A DNA stretch of 64,000 bases from Pseudomonas muyukensis. GTDB taxonomy: Bacteria; Pseudomonadota; Gammaproteobacteria; Pseudomonadales; Pseudomonadaceae. The stretch lies in NCBI RefSeq assembly GCF_019139535.1, contig NZ_CP077073.1, positions 3,252,501 to 3,316,500 on the forward strand. Direction: 5' to 3'. This document shows, in pieces, positions 19,321-27,575 of the stretch. The position numbers were made by a program, and so were the translations under genes. A model generated the notes under the pieces. It saw nothing but the letters and a program-made list of their open reading frames with translations. It was not told where the DNA came from and ran no database searches. How positions within the stretch are numbered: the stretch's first letter is position 1; each line of letters starts with the position of its first letter.

Positions 19321-20337
19321 TGTGCTGGATGCCGCGCGGCTGGGCGGTGCCTTGATGTGGTTGAGCACGGTGCTGCCATCCTTGCTGCGGGTGAGGTAGA
19401 CCGGCAGCACCTTGGGCAGGGTGTCGACCAGGCGCTCGACCTCGGCGGTGTTGTAGATACCGCTGATGCGAATATTGCCGGTGCTCTCGTCGGCCAGCCG
19501 CAAGGGCTGCTCGAGGTAGCGATTGATCACCGGCAGGGCCTGGGCCAGGCTCAGGTTGTCGAGCACCAGCTTGCCCTTGCGCCAGGCCAGGCTGTTGAGG
19601 TAGTCGTCGCTCTGGTTGAGCTCTGGATCGAAATCGCCCTGGTGGTAACTGGCCTGCATCCCCGGGCCCAGGCGATAACCGCCGTTGTGGCCATTGCTGC
19701 TGACCAGCACCGAACCTTCCACCAGGGTGACCTTGACCTGGTCCTGGTACTTCCACACGTTGAACTGGGTCCCGGTGACCCGGGTCTGGCCGTTGGCGGC
19801 GCGGACGATGAACGGGTGGCTGGCGTCGTGGCTGACCTTGAAGAACGCCTCGCCCTTGACCAGGGTCACGCGGCGCTCGTCCTTGAAGTTCAAAAAGCGC
19901 AATTCGCTGTTGAGGTTCAGTTCGACCCGGCTGCCATCGCTCAGGCGCACTTGCTGGCGTTGGTTGCCGGCCTCGAAGTGTTGATAGCTGTCCGGCAGCC
20001 AGCCTTGTTCCCAGCCCATCCAGCCGGCCAGTGGCAGGGCCAGCAGGGTGACGGCCGCCGCCGTGGCCAGTGGCTGCCAACGGCGCGCACGCGGCCGGGG
20101 CGCAAGCGGCGGCTTGAGTTCGACCACCTGGGCGCTGCGCGGGAGCAGGTCGGCGGTTTGCCAGATCTCCAGCATTGCCTGGTATTCCTCGGCGTGCCGT
20201 GGGTCGGCCGCCTGCCACTGCGCGAAAGCGCGCTGTTCGGCCGCCGTGCAATCTTCGGCGTGCAGGCGCATGCACCAGTGCGCGGCGGCATCGGTGATGG
20301 CATCGTCTTCGCTGGGGATGTGGCGGTCGTGGTTCAT
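19315..20337 (-). CDS. FecR-family anti-sigma/transmembrane regulator
   Basis: A 340-residue protein with FecR architecture: an N-terminal cytoplasmic DUF4880-type region (AAAHWCMRLHAEDCTAAEQ ... AFAQWQAADPRHAEEYQ, residues 17-60), one transmembrane helix (about 90-108), a periplasmic FecR domain (HFEAGNQRQQVRLSDGSRVELN ... VKGEAFFKV) and a C-terminal STN-like segment (NLSLAQALPVINRYLEQPL). FecR proteins receive a signal from a TonB-dependent receptor and release or activate an ECF sigma factor. No ECF sigma gene or TonB receptor lies beside it, so it is an orphan in this window. It is divergent from the phdA/TpsB/ExbBD cluster, which it may control. In P. aeruginosa, the analogous cluster is controlled by the FecR-like VreR. 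Confidence 0.88.
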   Translation of the reverse strand: MNHDRHIPSEDDAITDAAAHWCMRLHAEDCTAAEQRAFAQWQAADPRHAEEYQAMLEIWQTADLLPRSAQVVELKPPLAPRPRARRWQPLATAAAVTLLALPLAGWMGWEQGWLPDSYQHFEAGNQRQQVRLSDGSRVELNLNSELRFLNFKDERRVTLVKGEAFFKVSHDASHPFIVRAANGQTRVTGTQFNVWKYQDQVKVTLVEGSVLVSSNGHNGGYRLGPGMQASYHQGDFDPELNQSDDYLNSLAWRKGKLVLDNLSLAQALPVINRYLEQPLRLADESTGNIRISGIYNTAEVERLVDTLPKVLPVYLTRSKDGSTVLNHIKAPPSRAASSTL

Positions 20338-20503
20338 TGCGGCTCCCGGTTTTGCGGCATTCTACCCTTGGCGCGGGGTTCCGAGAACGTGTTAATGGCG
20401 AATGACTATCAATTATCCCGAATTTCGCCGTATCTGCGGTTGGGTTGCATCTGTATCCGGCTGCCTGTCGCTGCAACGCTCGCCATCTCGCGCCATCCCC
20501 CTG

Positions 20504-20521
20504 ATGAACCTTTCATGACAA
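20504..20521 (-). promoter_or_regulatory. Weak Pho-box-like direct repeat (candidate)
   Basis: On the minus strand TTGTCAT-GAAA-GGTTCAT reads as two 7-mers spaced 11 bases apart, the spacing of a PhoB box. The first 7-mer matches CTGTCAT at six of seven positions, the second at only four. It lies in the 275-bp gap between the FecR-like gene and the phdA-like gene. It is listed because the related P. aeruginosa PUMA3 system responds to phosphate starvation. No other clear site was seen in this gap. Confidence 0.25.
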
Positions 20522-20612
20522 AAGTTCGGTAGCAAAGCGCCATCCCCGTCAAAGCCATGGACACGCAAAGGGCGTCGGGCCACCAGGCCAGGCACAGCGT
20601 AGGAGCGGGGCG

Positions 20613-21209
20613 ATGGGATCTATGGAACGCTACACGAAAGTGGGAATGCAGGAGCTCGACCAACGCCTGGCGAAGATTGTCGAGGCCGCGCGCAAGCAGC
20701 CGGTTTCGGTGTACCGCTACGGCGCGCCCTGGGTCTGGATCGTCTCCCAGGAGGACTGGCAGGGTGCCCTGCGCGAGGTCGCCAGCTGCGTGCCCCCCGG
20801 GCACTCGCTGGCGCTGCTCAAGCCGCGTATCGAGGCGTTGCTGGTCGAGCACCAGGGGCCATTGGCGAGGCTCGCCGAGCAACAGGGCATGATCATCGCC
20901 CCGCACACCCTGATGCAGGTGTTGCTGTTGCAACTGCTGTATTCGGTGCCCAGCGAAAAGCAGCTCTACGAGCAGCTCACCTACAACCTGCTGTTCCGCT
21001 GGTTCGCCGGCCTGGAACTGAAATCGCGGGTGTGGAACTTCAGCCTGTTCAGCCATGACCTCGGCGTGCTGCTGGCCAGCCCCATCGCCGTGTCGCTGTT
21101 GCAGCGCATGGTCGACGAGGTGCTCGGCGCCAGCCTGCAGGCGATGCCTGAGTTCAGCCTCAACCTGGGCCTGCTGCACAGCTGGCTGGCACGTCACGAC
21201 AACCACTAG
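20613..21209 (+). CDS. phdA: PhdA-like protein: Phd-type N-terminus plus transposase-derived segment
   Basis: A 198-residue protein starting at ATG 20613 (TAGGAG seven bases upstream). Residues 1-60 (YTKVGMQELDQRLAKIVEAARKQPVSVYRYGAPWVWIV) look like a Phd/YefM antitoxin fold. Residues ~95-140 (MQVLLLQLLYSVPSEKQLYEQ, YNLLFRWFAGLELKS) closely resemble the N-terminal domain of IS5/IS1182-type transposases (DUF772), but no catalytic DDE domain follows, so this is not an active transposase. By gene order it corresponds to P. aeruginosa PA0691 (PhdA, prevent-host-death protein A, linked to biofilm eDNA release), just upstream of the TpsB gene. The mechanism is unknown; the symbol is given from context. 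Confidence 0.7.
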   Translation: MGSMERYTKVGMQELDQRLAKIVEAARKQPVSVYRYGAPWVWIVSQEDWQGALREVASCVPPGHSLALLKPRIEALLVEHQGPLARLAEQQGMIIAPHTLMQVLLLQLLYSVPSEKQLYEQLTYNLLFRWFAGLELKSRVWNFSLFSHDLGVLLASPIAVSLLQRMVDEVLGASLQAMPEFSLNLGLLHSWLARHDNH

Positions 21210-21244
21210 AAACCCAACCAACTGCAGGCGCTCAAGGGGGCGGT

Positions 21245-22837
21245 GTGGAGCATTTTTTCTTCAAACGATGCGGCGTTGGCGCAGGGGTGCTGCTGTGCCT
21301 GCTGTCGGCCACGGCGATGGCCGAGGCGCCGGCGAGCGCGCCTGAACGGCGGGTCGAGATCAACGAATACGTGGTGCGCGGCAACAGTGTGCTCGATGCC
21401 CAGGCCATCGAAGAGGCGGTGTACCCGTACCTCGGCCCGGACCGGACCCTGGCCGACCTGGAGGGCGCCCGCGAAGCCTTGCAGAAAAGCTACCAGGCCC
21501 GCGGCTACCAGTCGGTGTTCGTCGAGCTGCCGGAGCAGAAGGTCGAGGGCGGCATCGTCTACCTGAACGTGACCGAGACCAAGGTCGGGCGGGTGCGCGT
21601 GGTCGGCGCCAAGCACTACTCGCCGGTGGAAATTCGCGAGCAGGTGCCGGCGCTGGAGGAGGGCAAGGTGCCTGACTTCGCCCAGGTCCAGGATGAACTG
21701 GCGAGCCTCAACCGTACCCCTGGCCGCCAGGTCATGCCCTTGGTGCGCGAAGGCCAGCGCCCCGGCACCATGGACGTCGACCTGCAAGTCGAGGACAAGC
21801 AGCCCTGGAGTTTGACCCTGGGCCTGAACAACGACCACAGCGCCGACACCGAGAAACTGCGCAGCATCGTCAGCCTTGGCTACAACAACCTGTGGCAGGC
21901 CGGCCACAGCGTGTCGCTGACCTGGTTCACCGCCCCCGAAGACCGCGACAATGCCGAGGTCTGGTCGGGTTCCTACGCCATGCCGCTGAACGCGCGCTGG
22001 ACCTTGCAGTTCTCCGGCTACCAGTCCGACAGCGACGTGGCCACCGTGGGTGGCAGCAACGTGCTGGGCAAGGGGCATTCCTACGGCGTTTCGGCCATCT
22101 ACAACCTGCCGGGCGTCGGCGCCTGGGCCCATGCCTTGTCGCTGGGCGTGGACTTCAAGGACTTCGACGAGCAAGTCGCCCTGGGCAACAGCCGCGACAA
22201 GGTGCCGCTCAAGTACGCACCGATCACCCTGGGCTACAACGGCTACCGCTTCACCGAGCAGGACCAGTTGAGCCTGGGCCTGAACCTGGTGGCCGGCACC
22301 CGCAGCCTGTTCGGCTACGGCAGCGACGACCAGGCGTTCGACAACAAGCGCTTCCGTGCCGACTCAAGCTTCGCCCTGATCAAGGGCGACGGCAGCTATG
22401 CGTTCGACTTTGCCGGCAACTGGCAAAGCGCATCCAAGCTGGCCTTCCAGCTGGCTTCCGGGCCGCTGGTGTCGAACGAGCAGTTCGCTGCCGGTGGCGC
22501 CACTTCGGTGCGCGGCTACCTGGCCGCCGAACGCACCGGCGACGACGGCGTGCTGTTTTCCCAGGAGCTGCGCAGCCCCTCCATCGGCCGCTATGTCGGC
22601 AGCTACATCAGCGACTGGCGCTTCTACCTGTTCGCCGAAGGCGCGCAACTGCGCTTGCAGGACGCCCTGCCCGAACAGGACGACAGCTACAGCCTGGCCA
22701 GTGTCGGTATCGGCACCCGCGCCAGCCTCAACGACTGGCTGTCCGGCAGCCTCGACTGGGCCGTGCCGCTCAAGGATGGCCCCAACACCGACAAGAACGA
22801 CCCGCGCCTGCACTTCAGCGTGCAGGCGACCTTCTGA
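21245..22837 (+). CDS. pdtB: TpsB-family outer-membrane transporter (two-partner secretion, PdtB-like)
   Basis: A 530-residue ShlB/FhaC-type protein; GTG 21245 (MEHFFFKRCG) follows an AAGGGGG site. Signal peptide to about residue 26, POTRA domains at roughly 33-190 (NEYVVRGNSVLDAQAIEEAV ... RVVGAKHYSPVEIREQVPAL), then a 16-strand barrel with the conserved lid-loop motif VRGY in ATSVRGYLAAE. TpsB proteins export a large partner, TpsA. No TpsA gene is present on either side in this window, unlike P. aeruginosa, where pdtA lies near pdtB. The barrel ends in F (VQATF), as expected for BAM-inserted proteins. It heads a collinear run with exbB-, exbD- and tonB-like genes. Confidence 0.88.
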   Translation: MEHFFFKRCGVGAGVLLCLLSATAMAEAPASAPERRVEINEYVVRGNSVLDAQAIEEAVYPYLGPDRTLADLEGAREALQKSYQARGYQSVFVELPEQKVEGGIVYLNVTETKVGRVRVVGAKHYSPVEIREQVPALEEGKVPDFAQVQDELASLNRTPGRQVMPLVREGQRPGTMDVDLQVEDKQPWSLTLGLNNDHSADTEKLRSIVSLGYNNLWQAGHSVSLTWFTAPEDRDNAEVWSGSYAMPLNARWTLQFSGYQSDSDVATVGGSNVLGKGHSYGVSAIYNLPGVGAWAHALSLGVDFKDFDEQVALGNSRDKVPLKYAPITLGYNGYRFTEQDQLSLGLNLVAGTRSLFGYGSDDQAFDNKRFRADSSFALIKGDGSYAFDFAGNWQSASKLAFQLASGPLVSNEQFAAGGATSVRGYLAAERTGDDGVLFSQELRSPSIGRYVGSYISDWRFYLFAEGAQLRLQDALPEQDDSYSLASVGIGTRASLNDWLSGSLDWAVPLKDGPNTDKNDPRLHFSVQATF

Positions 22838-22893
22838 GCTTTCGAGCTTGTGAGCTTGCAACCTTCCGACCGGCATCGACCTGGAGACCTCTC

Positions 22894-24699
22894 ATGCAAC
22901 GCCTGATCTTGACCTTGCTGCTGTGCCTGGGCTTCGCCCTGCCAGGCAGCGCCAGCGCCTGGTGGCAGGACGACTGGATGTACCGCAAGCAGATTGCCGT
23001 GGACACCACGCCCCAAGGCGCCGGGCTGACCCAGGCACTGGGCCGCACGGCGCTGCTGGTGCGCCTGCACACCGGCAATTTCAGCTTCGATGGCGTCAGC
23101 GAGACCGGCGCCGATATCCGCTTCGTCAGTGCCGACGACAAGACCGTGCTCAACCACCACGTCGAACAGTTCGACCCGCTGATGGGCATGGCGCTGATCT
23201 GGGTGGATGTGCCGCGCATCGAGGCTGGCCAGCGCCAGGAGCTGTGGATGTACTACGGCAACCCCAAGGCCCAGGCCGCCGCTGGCCAGCCGAGCTTCGA
23301 CGCCGACTACACCGCGCTGTACCACTTCGACGGCGCCACGCCGCGCGATGCCAGCCCCTACGCTAATCCGCTGCAAGGGCCGACGGTCAGCGTCGATGGC
23401 GTGATCGGCCGGGCCATCCAGCTCGGCGGCCAGGCCTTGCAGCTGCCGGCCAGCGCCTCGCTGCAACTGCCGGTCGGCGCGGCCTTCACCTTCAGCACCT
23501 GGTTGCGCCAGGACCAGGCGTTGGGCGAGCAGCTGTTGCTGGCCCGGCGCGAGGCCGGTCATAGCCTGCTGCTGGGCCTGGCCCAGGGCGCGCCCTTCGT
23601 CGAGCTCGACGGCCAGCGTGCCACTGCCAACCAGGCGCTCAGCGCCGGGCAATGGCAGCATTTGGCCCTGGTGGGCGAGGGCGGCAACCTGAGCGTGCTG
23701 GTCGAGGGCCAGCCTGTCGCGCGCCTGGGCGCCAGCCCGGCGGCCTTCAGTGGCGCAATCGGCATTGGCGGCGACCTGCCGCTGGCCGCGGGCGAGGCCG
23801 CCAGCCCCTACGCCGTCTTTGTCGGGGCCCTGGACGAGCTGCGGCTGTCCCGGGTTGCCCGTACCCCGGCCAGCCTGCAGGCCGACGTGCTGGCCCAGGG
23901 CGCCGAGTCGCGGCTGGTGGTGTACGGCGTCGACGAGCAGCAGTCGGGCTTCGGCTTCGGCGGCCTGGGCTTCCTGCTCAAGGCGGTGCCGGTGGATGCC
24001 TGGGTGATCATCGCCATCCTGGTGCTGATGATGGTGCAGTCGTGGGTGATCATGCTGCGCAAGCAGCGCAGCCTGAACCGCGTCACGGCGGCCAACGCGC
24101 AGTTCCGTGAGCAGTTCGCCACGGTCGGCACGCGCCTGGAGCAGTTCGCCGACGACCGCGACCTGCAGGCGCGCCTGCACGACTCCTCGCTGTGGCGCCT
24201 GTACCTGGTGGCCGTGCAGGAAATTCGCACCCGCCGCGCCCAGGGCGCCGACACCAGCGAGGTGTCGGCGGCCACCATCGAGGCGATCCGCTGCTCCATG
24301 GACGGCGTGCGCACCCGGGAAAACCAGGCGTTGTCGGCGAAGTTGTCGAGCCTGTCCAACGCCATTGCCGGCGGCCCGTACATCGGCCTGCTCGGCACCG
24401 TGCTGGGGATCATGGTGGTGTTCCTCGGCACCGCCATGGCCGGTGACGTCAACATCAACGCCATCGCCCCGGGCATGGCCGCCGCGCTGCTGGCCACCGC
24501 CATGGGCCTGTTCGTCGCCATCCCGGCGCTGTTCGGCTACAACCGCCTGACCACCCGCAACCGCGAAGTCAGCGCCGACATGCGGGTGTTCGTCGACGAG
24601 TTCATCACCCGCCTGGCCGAGCTGCATGGCCAGGGCCAGGCCGGCGAAGCCGCGCAGCGCAGCAGCGCGCGCGGCGTCAGCCCGTCGGTTCCAGCGTGA
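22894..24699 (+). CDS. exbB: ExbB/TolQ-family proton channel fused to periplasmic DUF2341 and LamG-like domains
   Basis: A 601-residue fusion. A signal peptide (1-23) precedes a DUF2341 domain (WWQDDWMYRKQIAVDTT ... ELWMYYGNPKAQ, about 24-135) and a concanavalin/LamG-like domain (about 140-340; LYHFDGATPRD, AFTFSTWLRQD, GALDELRLSR). A first inner-membrane helix (VDAWVIIAILVLMMVQSWVIM, about 368-390) follows, and then the MotA/TolQ/ExbB channel domain with YIGLLGTVLGIMVVFLGTA and PGMAAALLATAMGLFVAIPA. The channel should pair with the downstream ExbD and TonB to energise an outer-membrane process, while the periplasmic lectin-like part may bind peptidoglycan, polysaccharide or TpsB. This architecture matches P. 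aeruginosa ExbB2 (PA0693) by context. Confidence 0.87.
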   Translation: MQRLILTLLLCLGFALPGSASAWWQDDWMYRKQIAVDTTPQGAGLTQALGRTALLVRLHTGNFSFDGVSETGADIRFVSADDKTVLNHHVEQFDPLMGMALIWVDVPRIEAGQRQELWMYYGNPKAQAAAGQPSFDADYTALYHFDGATPRDASPYANPLQGPTVSVDGVIGRAIQLGGQALQLPASASLQLPVGAAFTFSTWLRQDQALGEQLLLARREAGHSLLLGLAQGAPFVELDGQRATANQALSAGQWQHLALVGEGGNLSVLVEGQPVARLGASPAAFSGAIGIGGDLPLAAGEAASPYAVFVGALDELRLSRVARTPASLQADVLAQGAESRLVVYGVDEQQSGFGFGGLGFLLKAVPVDAWVIIAILVLMMVQSWVIMLRKQRSLNRVTAANAQFREQFATVGTRLEQFADDRDLQARLHDSSLWRLYLVAVQEIRTRRAQGADTSEVSAATIEAIRCSMDGVRTRENQALSAKLSSLSNAIAGGPYIGLLGTVLGIMVVFLGTAMAGDVNINAIAPGMAAALLATAMGLFVAIPALFGYNRLTTRNREVSADMRVFVDEFITRLAELHGQGQAGEAAQRSSARGVSPSVPA

Positions 24700-24709
24700 G
24701 GGCGCAGCC

Positions 24710-25135
24710 ATGGCATCCGTGAACAACGCCCATGACGACGACACCGACGCGGCCGTGGACAGCATCAACATCACCCCGCTGGTGGATGTGCTCATGGTGG
24801 TGCTGGTGATGTTCATCCTCACCGCCACCGCGCAGGTCTCGGGGATCCAGGTGCAACTGCCCAAGGCCAGCGCCTCGGTGTCGCTGGCCCAGCCCAAGAC
24901 CAAGGCGATCTCGATCAACGACGCCGGCCAGGTGTTCCTCGACGCCTACCCGGTGACCTTGCAGGAGCTCGAGGACCGCCTGCGCAGCGAGAAGGCGCGC
25001 AACCCGGACTTCCCGCTGATCGTGCGCGGCGATGCCGGGGTGCAGTACCAGAAGGTGGTCGAGGTGCTCGACCTGCTGCGTCGCCTCGAACTGGCCCAAG
25101 TTGGGCTGGTTACCGGCAAGCCGAACCAGGGGTGA
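24710..25135 (+). CDS. exbD: ExbD/TolR-family biopolymer transport protein
   Basis: A 141-residue protein starting at ATG 24710, ten bases after the exbB stop. One transmembrane helix (residues ~26-45, LVDVLMVVLVMFILTATA) carries the conserved N-terminal INITPLVDV motif with the proton-pathway aspartate. The periplasmic domain follows ([25 protein letters not shown] ... VRGDAGVQYQKVVEVLDLL). It works with the fused ExbB and the TonB-like protein as a proton-motive-force transducer. Confidence 0.94.
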   Translation: MASVNNAHDDDTDAAVDSINITPLVDVLMVVLVMFILTATAQVSGIQVQLPKASASVSLAQPKTKAISINDAGQVFLDAYPVTLQELEDRLRSEKARNPDFPLIVRGDAGVQYQKVVEVLDLLRRLELAQVGLVTGKPNQG

Positions 25136-25143
25136 GGGCGGGT

Positions 25144-25824
25144 ATGCACGCTAAAGCCAACCCCCGTCGCCTGCTGAGCTGGGCCGTGCTTGCCGTGGCC
25201 GGCGTAGGCCTGGCCTGGCTGCTGTGGCAGTGGGCCAACGACATGGCCGGGGTGCGCCGCGAGGCGCCCAAGGTGCCGGCGATCATCCCGCTGCCACCGC
25301 CGCCGCCACCGCCGCCACCGCCGCCGGAGCCACCGAAGCCGCCGGAGCCGCCGGTGGAGGAAAAGCTCGTCGAGCCACAACCGGTGCCGGAGGCCGAAGA
25401 GGTCAAGCCGGCCGAAGCGGCGCCGGACCCGGCCCAGGACCTGGCCGACCCCATGCAGATGGACGGCGACGCGCAGGCCGGCAGCGACAGTTTCAACGTC
25501 GGCGCCGGCAAGGGCGGCGGCATGGCCGGCGCTGGCGGCGGGGGCCTGGGCAGCGGCACCTACAGCCAGTACCTGGCCTACGCCTTCCAGCGCTTGCTGC
25601 GCGACAACCCCGAGCTGCGCAACCTGGTGTTCAACCTGCAGGCCGAGATCTGGCTCAGCGCCGCCGGGGAAATCACCCGGGTCGAGCTGCTGCGCGGCAG
25701 TGGCGAGCCTGAGGTCGATGCCCAGGTGCTCGCCGCCCTGCGCGCCGCCCGCGCCCTCGACCAGCGCCCGCCCGCCAGCCTCACCTTGCCGGTGAAAATC
25801 GCCCTGCAGGGGCGCCGGCCATGA
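25144..25824 (+). CDS. tonB: TonB-family energy-transducing protein
   Basis: A 226-residue protein with an N-terminal membrane anchor (LLSWAVLAVAGVGLAWLLW, about 10-30) and a long proline-rich spacer (about 50-90; runs of PPPPP then PEPPKPPEPP). A glycine-rich link and a C-terminal TonB domain follow (about 140-226; LRNLVFNLQAEIWLSAAGEITRVELLRGSGEPEVDAQVLAAL). It begins eight bases after the exbD stop. With ExbB and ExbD it would span the periplasm. Its outer-membrane client is not obvious; the TpsB transporter and the porin are encoded in the same cluster, but neither is a typical TonB-dependent receptor. Confidence 0.9.
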   Translation: MHAKANPRRLLSWAVLAVAGVGLAWLLWQWANDMAGVRREAPKVPAIIPLPPPPPPPPPPPEPPKPPEPPVEEKLVEPQPVPEAEEVKPAEAAPDPAQDLADPMQMDGDAQAGSDSFNVGAGKGGGMAGAGGGGLGSGTYSQYLAYAFQRLLRDNPELRNLVFNLQAEIWLSAAGEITRVELLRGSGEPEVDAQVLAALRAARALDQRPPASLTLPVKIALQGRRP

Positions 25825-25862
25825 ACAACGCAGCCGCACAGACCAACAGGAGTTGCACACCC

Positions 25863-27560
25863 ATGAAGTGCCCAGTGAACCGATTGACCCTGGCGCTCGG
25901 CCTGCTGGCCGCCGCCACCGCGGTCGGTCCGGCCGTCGCCCACGCCTCGCCGTCGGAAAACGCGACCGTCAACCTGATCCGCCTGCTGGTGGAGCAGGGC
26001 GTGCTCAAGCAGGACAAGGCCGCTGCCTTGATCGCCCAGGCCGAGCGCGAGGCCCAGCAGGCGCGTGCCGCCAGCAGCGCGCCCATCGTCGCCCAGGCCC
26101 CGGCGGCCAACGGCGAGGTGCGGGTGCAGTATGTGCCGGCCATCGTGCGCCAGCAGATCCGCGACGAGATCAAGGCCGAGGTGCTGAACACCGCCAAGCA
26201 GGAACAATGGGCCGCGCCCAATAGCTTCCCCGACTGGGCTTCGCGCATCAGCTTCGATGGCGACCTGCGCCTGCGCGGCGAATCGCGCTCATATGCCGAC
26301 AGCAACAGCAACGAGATCGTCGACTTCGCCAAGCTCAACGACAAGGGCCCCTACGACGTCAATCCCAACAGCAGTTCGAGCCTGCCGCCGCTGCTCAACA
26401 CCCGCGAGGACCGCGACAGCATCCTGCGTCTGCGCGCGCGCTTCGGCCTCAAGGCGCAACTGGCCGAGCACTGGGTGGCGGGCATCCGCATCGCCACCGG
26501 CTCCAACAACAACCCGGTGTCGACCACCCAGAACCTCGGTGGCGGCTTCGGCAAGAAAGACCTGTGGCTCGACCAGGGCTATGTCAGCTGGAGCCCGAGC
26601 GAGCGCCTGACGCTGACCGGCGGGCGTATCGCCAACCCGTTCATGTCCACCGATATTCTTTATTCCCACGACCTCAACTTCGACGGCCTGGCGGCGATCT
26701 TCGACCAGCCGCTGAATCGCGACCTCAGCGTGTTCGGTACCGTCGGCGCGTTCCCGGTGCAGTACAGCGACGACAACGCCACCAGCAATGGTTTCGACAA
26801 GCAAGACAGCGACAACAAATGGCTGTATGGCGCCCAGCTCGGCGCCAAGTGGGCGATCAACGAGCACAACCGGCTCAAGGGCGCGGCCGCCTACTACCGC
26901 TTCGACGATATCGTCGGCGAGCGTTCAAGCCCCTGCGCGCCCTGGGATGGCCAACCCGGCTGCGACACCGACGAGACCCGCCCGACCTTCATGCAGAAGG
27001 GCAACACGGTGTTCCTGCTGCGCGATATCACGCCGAACCCGGCCAACCCGGCCGCCACGGCGCAGCCGCAGTTCGTCGGTATCGCCTCGCAGTTCGAGCT
27101 GCTCGACCTGAACCTGGTCTGGGACAGCGACCTGCCCCATGACTTCAAGCTGCGCAGCCAGGCCAACTACATCCACAACCTGGCCTACGACGAAGGCGAG
27201 ATGCGCAAGCGCTCGGCCGGCCAACTGGCCAACAACGTCGATGAAAACGGCAACATCAAGAGCGGCAGCGACGCCTGGATGTTCCAGTTCACCCTGGGCA
27301 ACGCCCTGGACATGCGCAAGGCGGGCGACTGGAACCTGTTCGCCGGCTACAAGCGCATCGAGCCCGATGCGCTGCCGGACGGCTTCAACGACTCCAGCTT
27401 CCACCTGGGGGGCACCAACGCCAAGGGTTATTTCCTCGGCGGCAACTACGGCCTGGCCGACAACGTCTACGCTACAGCGCGCTGGCTGAGCAGCGAGGCG
27501 GTCTACGGCGCGCCGTTTGATATCGATGTGCTACAACTTGAAGTCAACACGCGTTTCTAG
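25863..27560 (+). CDS. Putative outer-membrane porin with N-terminal coiled coil
   Basis: A 565-residue protein. ATG 25863 was chosen because it has AGGAG ten bases upstream and gives a clean signal peptide (MKCPVNRLTLALGLLAAATA); an ATG at 25821 overlapping the tonB stop is an alternative. A short helical, coiled-coil-like region follows (ENATVNLIRLLVEQGVLKQDKAAALIAQAE, then REAQQARAA), as in many 'putative porin' proteins. A barrel domain comes next (WASRISFDGDLRLRGES ... LRARFGLKAQLAEHWVAGIRIATG) ending in VNTRF. By order it corresponds to P. aeruginosa PA0696. Substrate unknown. Confidence 0.82.
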   Translation: MKCPVNRLTLALGLLAAATAVGPAVAHASPSENATVNLIRLLVEQGVLKQDKAAALIAQAEREAQQARAASSAPIVAQAPAANGEVRVQYVPAIVRQQIRDEIKAEVLNTAKQEQWAAPNSFPDWASRISFDGDLRLRGESRSYADSNSNEIVDFAKLNDKGPYDVNPNSSSSLPPLLNTREDRDSILRLRARFGLKAQLAEHWVAGIRIATGSNNNPVSTTQNLGGGFGKKDLWLDQGYVSWSPSERLTLTGGRIANPFMSTDILYSHDLNFDGLAAIFDQPLNRDLSVFGTVGAFPVQYSDDNATSNGFDKQDSDNKWLYGAQLGAKWAINEHNRLKGAAAYYRFDDIVGERSSPCAPWDGQPGCDTDETRPTFMQKGNTVFLLRDITPNPANPAATAQPQFVGIASQFELLDLNLVWDSDLPHDFKLRSQANYIHNLAYDEGEMRKRSAGQLANNVDENGNIKSGSDAWMFQFTLGNALDMRKAGDWNLFAGYKRIEPDALPDGFNDSSFHLGGTNAKGYFLGGNYGLADNVYATARWLSSEAVYGAPFDIDVLQLEVNTRF

Positions 27561-27575
27561 GGAAGGAGCACGGGC

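Noticed and set aside
20613..21209. Functional IS transposase
   Set aside because: Only a DUF772-like N-terminal segment is present; there is no DDE catalytic domain, no terminal inverted repeats and the gene is in a conserved operon.
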